From the NCBI GenBank assembly GCA_016858145.1, contig JAEHOE010000008.1:1054001-1118000 (forward strand): DNA of 64,000 nucleotides. Reading direction: 5' to 3'. Both the position numbers and the translations under genes were made by a program. The notes beneath the pieces are model-generated. The model was not told the origin of the DNA, did no database searches, and saw nothing but the letters and a program-made list of their open reading frames with translations. This DNA is from Edaphochlamys debaryana. Taxonomy: Eukaryota; Chlorophyta; Chlorophyceae; Chlamydomonadales. Of this stretch, positions 56,901-64,000 are shown piece by piece. The first letter of the stretch is position 1. Each line of letters opens with the position of its first letter.

Positions 56901-59900
56901 CTGCGGGGAACGCACACACAAGCATGGGCTCGGGTACGTCAGCGTCAGATGCCAGGTGCTGCCAGGTATAACTGAAGTGCGGCTCTCTTCCCGCTGAACC
57001 AAGAAAGGCTCCGAGCAAGGCCCAGCAGCTCACCGATGTGCTTGGCCTTAATGCCGTTGAGCACGCCCATCTCCTCCAGCGCCGCCAGCATCTCCTGCTT
57101 GTTAAGGCTGTTGTCGTCGTCCATGTCGTGGTTGCGGAAGATGATGGCCGCCTTCTCGGCGGCGCCGCCGGCGGCCAGAGAGGCGGACACGCGGAGCGGC
57201 GTGGAGCCCACCTGCAGAGGGGCAAGGTAGAGCATGTTGGCAAAGTGTAGCTCTGGCAGGGTATGCTTGCCTCATGACAGAGCGCGCTTGTGTGGCCTGA
57301 TCTGAAGCCTCGTGAAGCAAGTCCCGGGAAGTCATCAGCGGACTCTCAGATACAGTACGCACCATGATGGTCCGCCGGCTCATGTCCGTAAAGCCCCCGA
57401 ACGACAGGTACGACGTCTGCGAGCGGCGCGAGCGGTGCGTGCGGCCCGTGCGGTGCGTGGCGTGACTGTGCACCGAGTTACCGGCCTCGGAGCGCGGGCT
57501 GCGCGTGTACTCGGGCGGGGGTGAGGGCGAGCGGCTGCGCTGCGGCGGCGGCGGGTACTGCGCCTGCGGCGGCGCCTGAGCCTGGCTGGGCGCGACAGGC
57601 GGCTGGCCGTAGACGGGCTGGCCTGGCTGCACCGGCGGGACGTTGGGGAAGCCGGGCTGGGTTTGCGGCTGCACGTGCGGGTATCCGTACGGGTTGTACG
57701 ACGAGGCGGTCGAGGGCGGCGGCTGTACGGCAGGCTGGTGCTGGCCGTACGACATCTGGGACGCGCGCGCCGCGCCCATGCCGTGCTGGTAGGCCTGGGT
57801 CGAGTCCTCGATCCAGGCGTGGATGTGCGGCGAGTTGGCGGCTGCGAGGGCCAGGACACAACCGAAGTACCCCTCACCGTCAGTGCCTGCACTCATGCAG
57901 CAGCCAAGCTCTTCCTTGCCCGCATGACTCACCTGGCGTGCCGTTGATCCGCCGTACGGTGTTGGCGGCCAGGATCTCGCTCATGGCGGCCAGCAGGCCG
58001 TCGGGCACGGGGCCGCCGAGCGTGATGTGCATGAGCGAGCGGTTGGCGGGCAGGTCCCGGGTAATGGCCTCGGCGCCCTCGGGCGAGGCCACGTCCACCC
58101 GCAGCGTGTTGAGCGAGGTGGTGTAGCGCAGCAGCGCACACAGCTGAGCCACACCCTGCACGCAGCGGGACCGCGGCAACCGCACCCGACGTCAGACCCT
58201 GCAGAGCATGCACGCTGCACCGTGACCCAGCCCTGCAGTGCAGCACGGCTCTCGCCCCCTCCTTTCCCACCCTTTCCACCGAGGGCATTCCTTCTTCCCG
58301 GCCACCACCTTCTCACGCCACCTCCGCCGCCCAGCCCCAGCTGCAGCCCCACCTCGGCCGCCAGCGGCACGCCCCGTATGTCGAGCAGCTGCAGGGTGGT
58401 GTTCTTGTTGGCGGCCTTGAGCAGAGCCACGGCGGCGTCCTCAGAGGCGCGGCAGCCCGCCAGCGCCACCTCGCGCAGCGTGCCCGTGTTGAACCGTACC
58501 GCCTCCGCCACGCCCAGCATGGTGGCCGAGGTGAGCCCCGGGTTGAGCGACAGGTTGAGGCGCTGCAGCATCAGCGCCGCCTTGGCCGCCTTGCACAGCG
58601 CCAGGCCGCCCACGTCCGAGATCTGCGGGGTCCGGGATGGGGTCGGAACGGGTCGGCTGGGAGACCAGAGCAGGCAACTGTGGCATCAGGGCCCGTCACG
58701 GCTTACTTGTCCAGCCCGCAGCTTGCGCCCTGCCCCTTCACCTCTGCTCCGCCACCTCCCACTTCAGCCCCCTCCCTGCCTGCAAGCCCCCGCTCCCCGC
58801 CCCCCCCCCCTCCCCACCCACCAGGTTGCCCTCCAGCTCCAGCGTGTTGAGCGGCACCGAGGAGGGCGAGGCGTCGCTGCCCAGCATGGCCGCCAGCCCG
58901 CACGCGCCCGCATCGCCGATGCGGTTGTGCGACAGGTCCAGCAGCCGCAGCGAGCACATCATGCCTGGTCAACAGAGCACCGGAGGCACCAACCAGGGCT
59001 CGCGTCAGCCCACACCTTGCAACGGGCACAAGTCCTTACACGGTGTGTGCACAGTGGGGATCTACGGGTCCGGGGCTAGCCCAGCCCCTGGCCCCGGCCC
59101 CTCGACGCACCGACTCCCTCGATGGCCTTGGCCAGGCGCAGTGCCCCCGGGTCGCTCAGCCCGCAGCCCGCCAGGCGCAGATTGGTGAAGCGCTCGCTGC
59201 CCAGCAGTGCGCCCTCCGCCAGCCCCGAGATGAAGTCGTCGCCCTTGGGGGGCACACGCGGCGTCGTTGCAGGACCGGGTCAGATCAAGACGTATCAAGG
59301 GGCCATGCACGACTGGCTTTGAGGTGCTGAGAGGGCAGACCGAACGGAGGGGCAGCCGTTCCTGGTTGCTGGGGGTGTGGGCAGCGGCGGCAGCTCACCA
59401 GAGGGCAGTTGATGAGCTCCAGGCTGGTGAGGTCAGCGGCTGCCAAGGCGCGAGAGAACATGGACAGGAGCTGGCCTGCGGAGCGGAAGTGGGGTGAGGC
59501 AGGTGGGGTTGAGGGTGAGGAGGCCATCCGGGCAGAGGGCCGGTCTGACTCCCTGCCGGACGCACCATCCTTGAATGAGCAGTCCTTGAAGACGAGCCGT
59601 TGAAGCTGCCGCGTTTTGGAGCAGGCGTCTGCCAAGGCAGCCCAGCTGTTTGCGCTCTGCAGGTGCACGGACAGCAGGTGCTGTGACGGACGGACGCCAC
59701 CCTCGGGCACTCTGCGGGGCCCGCCCACAACCCTTGCCCCCTCACCAGGTTGAGGTTGTGGAAGCTGAGGAGCTCAAATGAGGATGCAGGTAGCACCTGC
59801 AGTGCGCCACGTTCGAAGGTCAGGGTCACACCGTGGAGAGCCCAAGTCGAGGACGCCCACAGCGAGCCCCAACGTCCCTGCCCCGGTGGCCAACCCCCAG

Positions 59901-60313
59901 CCTCTTCGGCCGACCGAAGACCCCTTAGCCCACCGCGCAGAGAGCGATGACGCTGCCGTCGGGCAGCGTCTCCGTGGGGCTGGTGACGGAGCAGTACCGC
60001 TGGCCCCCCGTCCTGCGGCACGTGGGGTGTGGCGTCGATGGTTGGGAATCAGCCTTCAAGGGCTCCTGGGCTGCGCCTTCGCCCTTATGGTCTGCTGCTT
60101 GTGCTGCAAGGCCTCTTGCTCGGCCCGTTCCGTGTGACGAACCCGCTACGGAGGCGTGTCGGGAGGCCAAGCCGCGACCATTCGGCTGGGCTTTGGCGCG
60201 ACTCACAGTGCACCCAGAACGTCCGAGAGTGGAGCGCATCCGATGTCGGAGCATATCTTTACGTAGGAGCTAGCCAATGCAGTAGGCCCGCCCCCTCCTC
60301 CCGGGGAACTCAT
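53968..60313 (-). CDS. LRR, EF-hand, p25-alpha and coiled-coil protein
   Basis: Eighteen exons (minus strand): 60207-60313, 59934-60012, 59746-59796, 59566-59656, 59399-59475, 59111-59243, 58822-58964, 58353-58622, 57933-58155, 57363-57841, 57034-57211, 56730-56900, 56371-56523, 56002-56198, 55687-55845, 54961-55533, 54317-54802 and 53968-54150. Phases close to 1,250 residues. Residues 1-390 are ribonuclease-inhibitor-like LRRs (LRLLDLSHNRIGDAGACGLA, LQRLNLSLNPGLTSATML). A Pro/Gln/Tyr-rich linker follows to 550. Two EF-hands come next: DMDDDNSLNKQE and DWDKDGRISLQDF, both with acidic ligands at the key places. Residues 690-784 match p25-alpha (TPPP) domains (AQFHRLCQDAGFMEPEG, TTAVDVIFTRYR, MALKDFIAALAACAYEMGY). 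The C-terminus is a long Ala/Gln-rich coiled coil. p25-alpha proteins bind microtubules and EF-hands bind calcium, so a calcium-responsive cytoskeletal or ciliary role is inferred. I cannot match it to a named gene. It is divergent from TrpRS. Confidence 0.85.
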
Positions 60314-60702
60314 GGTCAACAATGCGTCGCTGTGACCTCAAGCGCCAAATAGCCTGTCTGTATGCTAGTGTAGGGTACTTTATCCCAGTGGAAGCGACGA
60401 AGTGGTGAAGTTGTGCAGTCAGGGCGGAGTCAACGGGGCCAGTTTGGCCGTAGCTCTCAAAGGGCGTTGCACACACCCACTAGAATACAGCGCCGTGGTC
60501 AAAGTCAGTAGAGTAACAGGTCAGTGAGGAGCGGGGTCGGCCCCATTTGCCGCTCCGGGGCGACTTTCGCGGGTGCAAGCCCGGATGCAGGAGGGCGGGT
60601 CGGGTACCAGGATTCCCGGGTTTTATTACTGCGTCTGTTCGCTATCTTCCTCTCTATTCGCAATTGCTACTATAATTTGCTACTTGCTGACCCTTGCGCA
60701 CG
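60314..60702. promoter_or_regulatory. Divergent promoter region, LRR/EF-hand gene and TrpRS
   Basis: 389 bases separate the two start codons. Around 60620-60690 the sequence is AT-rich (TTTATTACTG, CTATTCGCAATTGCTACTAT), the best place for the TrpRS core promoter or 5' leader. No canonical element was assigned. Confidence 0.5.
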
Positions 60703-63700
60703 ATGGCTGAGGAGGCAAAGCCGAGCGCCGACGGCCCTGCTACCGAGCAGGCGGGCGAGCAGGAGCAGGTGAACGACTCAGCCGGCGTATGGCGCTGTGC
60801 TTGATCAAAGCAACGCCGCCAGCGCAATGCCGATCGACCAATTCACTTGCACGCTGCCCAGAGCATCGACCCCTGGAGCGTGTCTGGTGGCGCTGATGGG
60901 AAGATCGACTACAACAAGTTGCTGGAGCAGGTGCGGCGCACATCGCGGTCTCCTGGGGGGACGGGCGGGGCTGCGGGCCCAGCCAAACCTGGGCCCCCCC
61001 AGCACGCACCGGAAATCCACCTCGGCCGAGTGGCTCCCTCTGCCCACAATGCCCCATCCCGACGCAGTTTGGCTGCTCAAAGCTGACGGAGGAGCTCGTG
61101 GCCAGGTGAGCGGCGGGTGCCAGGCCTGGAGGCTGGAGGACCGGGCGCGTCTAGTGACGTGAGCTCGGTGGCTGACGTTGAGCCCCCGGTTCAGCGCGCC
61201 GGCCTCACTAGGGCTACGAACGGGGCACGCGCAACTTGGCTGGTCATAGAGGCCAGGCACGGTGGGACTAGGCCAGGCAGGAGAGCTGTCCCTGGCCCGG
61301 CGTGGCGCGCCTCGGCGTTGGGCTGCTAGGGTGCTGCCAGGCCTCAGCTGCGGCATCCATCGCCAAGCCCTGGCGTGTACTGCACAGCAGCTGTAGCGTC
61401 GAGCCAACCGGCGGCTTCGCTAAGTGTGGTCTCCGTCGGAAAGCTGGTCGCGCATCTCTGGACCCCATCCCGCGCCTCCGACCCACATCGCTCCCACCTG
61501 CCCAGGGTCGAGCGGCTGACGGGCAAGCCCGCGCACCCGTTCCTCAAGCGAGGCATCTTCTTCGCCCACCGGGACCTGGAGGAGATCCTGGATTGCTACG
61601 AGAAGGGCGTGCCCTTCTACCTGTACACGGGCCGGGTGCGTGCCGCGTGCCGAGCAGGCGGGGCTTGGGGCCGGTTGGGGCAGGCGGGGCTAGAGGCGAT
61701 GAGTTCCTTGGGCAGTGGGGCAGCGTGCAGGGAGCGCGCGCATAATGGGAGTTGCTATCCTCGTATCCGACTGGAGGTGTGCCGTAAACGGGGAGGGCTG
61801 CGTGAACCGAGGACGGACCCGTTTCCCGACTTGGTACCGGTACCCGCACAGGCAACGCAGGCCCTGTGGCTCGGCTCCTTCAGGCCCTGGGCGCCACGGA
61901 TCTACGCCGTTCTCCTTCCAACCCCCAATTCTCACCCCCTCACCCCCCACCCCTCCCCAGGGCCCCTCCTCCGAGGCGCTCCACCTGGGCCACCTGGTGC
62001 CCTTCATGTTCACCAAGTACCTGCAGGTGGGGGGGAGGGGGAAGGGAGGGTGGCCGGTAGGATGGGGGGAAGAGGGGGAGGATGGCGGGAGGGGGGGGAG
62101 GATGTCGTGCTACCAAGCAGCAACGCGCTCGCGTCCCTCGCGCCCAGGAGCTCCAGGCTCGGAGGACACGTGCTGGGGTGCAGGGGTGTATGACACGGCC
62201 AAACTTAATGACCGGCGGGCTCCAGGGCACCTGTCAGAGGAGCGCATGCGCCGAGTCCTGGGCGGTCTGGGCAGCTGCCCGCTTGTGCGGGGGGGGGGGG
62301 GGGGATGCGGGCTATGGCCTGTACGGTCTCGTGTGGCTCTCCCTCCTTCCCCTCCCCCGCTCAACATGAACTGCGGAACCCTCCCTTTCCCTCCTCCCTC
62401 GCCAGGACGCCTTCAACGTGCCTCTGGTGATCCAGCTCACGGACGACGAGAAGAGCCTGTGGCGGGGGCTGGACATTGATGAGGCGCGGCGCCTGGCGCG
62501 GGAGGTGAGCGGGGCGGGGCAGAGGTTGGGCCCGGGGTCCGAGGCGCAGGGGAAGCGGGGCAGGGTGACTGCAGACTTGAGCCCAGAGAGGGATGCTGCA
62601 ACGGGGCTAAGGAGCGCCCCAGCAACCTGTGCCTCGCCACATCCGACTCCCCACACGGCCACACCCCTGGAGGCCCGGGAGCTGTGCGCGCCCTCGTCAA
62701 TCGCACTGCATATTGCTTGAATCTGTGTCTCGCATCCCGCCCTTGACCGCTCCCTGGACTTCAGAACGCCAAGGACATCATTGCCTGCGGCTTCGATGTG
62801 GCCAAGACCTTCATCTTCTCCGACTTTGAGTTCGTGGGCGGCGCCTTCTACCGCAACATCATCCGCATCCAGAGGTGCGACGCTGCTGCGCGCCGGCGCA
62901 GCTGCATTCCACTGGCAGGTTGGGGATTGCGGTTGGGAATGCGCACGGGTTCGTGCCAGCAGCCAAGTGTCCCCCAAGGCAGTCCACAACCCGGTCCTCT
63001 CCCGGTACCCTCCTCGCAGGTGTGTGACCATGAACCAGGTCCGCGGCATCTTCGGCTTCACGCCGGAGGACAACATCGGCAAGATCGCCTTCCCGGCGGT
63101 GCAGGCCGCGCCCTCCTTCCCGGACTGCTTCCCGCACATGTTCGGCACGCGCAAGGACGTGCGCTGCCTCATCCCATGCGCCATCGACCAGGCAGGTCTT
63201 CACCTCTCGAGCAGGGTGACGAACTTAAGCTCACCGCCGCTTCCCAACAACCCTGCTGGGCTGGCCCCGGAGGTCCCGCCTCCATCAAACTTACTGACCT
63301 CCTGCCTGTCCCCGTTTCGTGTGTCCCGCTCCCCCGCAGGACCCCTACTTCCGCATGACCCGTGATGTGGCACCACGCATCGGCCACCTCAAGCCCGCGC
63401 TCATCGAGTCCAAGTTCTTCCCTGCGCTCCAGGTAAGAGCAGGAGCACACTGCAATACATTGAGCAGCTTTCGTCACGAGCCCTGACCTTGTAGAATCGT
63501 GTCCCAAGGCTATTCAAAAGCCTCACTTTCTTACCGCTACAAGGACCTTGCTGACCCTGCTGCTCGAACAGCACGCCTTGCTGACAATGACCTTGCTGAC
63601 CTGCGCTCGCCTCCACGCCCCCAGGGCGAGAGCGGCAAGATGTCCGCCTCCGACACCACCTCGGCCATCTTCGTCAACGACACGCCCGCGCAGATCAAGG

Positions 63701-64000
63701 AGAAGGTGGGGCGCGGGCGCAGCCACGCGCGTCAGCCACGCCCTGCTCCTTACCTGAACCCCTTCCCTCAAGTAGCAGGCTCTGCAGCCAACACTCGGCC
63801 CTATTCCACCCTGTAGTAGACGCAGATCCCAGAAATTTCACGGCCTCCGACACTGTTTATTCACCCGCGCTTCACCCTCCCCGCGCCTTTCCCGACCCCT
63901 TCCTGACCCCCTCCCCTCCACCAGATCACCAAGTACGCCTTCTCTGGCGGCGGCGCCACGCTGGAGGAGCACCGCTCCCGGGGCGCTAACCTGGCGGTGG
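60703..64000 (+). CDS. Tryptophanyl-tRNA synthetase, cytosolic type (3' end outside window)
   Basis: Eleven exons so far: 60703-60768, 60862-60930, 61068-61105, 61506-61635, 61961-62026, 62406-62504, 62765-62874, 63020-63191, 63340-63432, 63625-63705 and 63925 to the window end. The enzyme joins Trp to its tRNA. The start [11 protein letters not shown] is short, with no transit peptide and no WHEP domain. The eukaryotic TrpRS core is clear: [34 protein letters not shown] (the class I HIGH-type motif is HLGH), [35 protein letters not shown] and the KMSKS-type loop [10 protein letters not shown]. The intron after AIDQ must start with GC rather than GT to keep the frame. The last exon visible reads [17 protein letters not shown], so roughly the last fifth is missing. 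Confidence 0.96.
62289..62304 (+). repeat. Run of 16 G in a TrpRS intron
   Basis: A homopolymer of 16 G lies within the intron between exons 5 and 6 of the TrpRS gene, 100 bases before the acceptor. Its exact length is likely to be unreliable in sequence data. Confidence 0.9.

Noticed and set aside
60270..60476. 68-codon minus-strand frame (MCATPFESYGQ) as first exon of the LRR/EF-hand gene
   Set aside because: The ATG at 60313 gives a first exon whose phase fits exon 2 and whose sequence leads straight into the LRR start; the longer frame does not.

Overview
This window looks like nuclear DNA of a GC-rich green alga (Chlorophyta, probably Chlorophyceae). Almost every gene is cut by short GT-AG introns of about 80-400 bases. 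Several genes are followed by TGTAA, the usual polyadenylation signal of chlorophyte nuclear genes. The cytochrome c has the length and the C-terminus that I remember for the Chlamydomonas protein. A heterotrimeric (IFT) kinesin-II motor subunit suggests that the lineage makes, or once made, flagella. The species cannot be named from the sequence. I built the exon models by hand by joining reading frames across splice sites. In every intact model the exon phases add up without a remainder.

Layout. 1-11000: three tandem minus-strand F-box-like/ankyrin-type paralogues (957-3441, 5303-7959, 8938-10991), with a decayed WD40 fragment (4183-4779) between the first and second. 12546-16119 (minus): CRAL-TRIO/SEC14-type lipid-binding protein, divergent from 16493-20808 (plus), an M16-family zinc-protease homologue that lacks the zinc motif. 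21467-22064 (minus): small glutamine-rich coiled-coil gene broken by a 40-base duplication. 22530-24806 (plus): F-box/LRR-like gene with two compensating frame changes. 26487-32058 (plus): three-repeat MYB (MYB3R class) of 1,337 residues with a C-terminal KEN box. 33464-39743 (plus): COPII coat subunit SEC31. 40877-44137 (plus): mTERF-family organelle protein with a very long disordered tail. 46147-51078 (plus): kinesin-II motor subunit. 51925-52917 (minus): cytochrome c. 53968-60313 (minus): an LRR, EF-hand, p25-alpha and coiled-coil protein. 60703-64000 (plus): cytosolic-type tryptophanyl-tRNA synthetase, cut by the window end.

The genes do not form one pathway. Most are single-copy housekeeping genes (SEC31, cytochrome c, TrpRS), with organelle-directed proteins (mTERF, M16) and cytoskeletal or ciliary candidates (kinesin-II, the LRR/EF-hand/p25-alpha protein). 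The left third is different: a young, unstable gene family with intron loss, triplet-repeat and Ser/Asp expansions, frameshifts and relics. I found no CRISPR array, convincing transposon, rRNA or tRNA gene. No single undescribed system stands out. The most novel item is the LRR-EF-hand-p25-alpha fusion protein.
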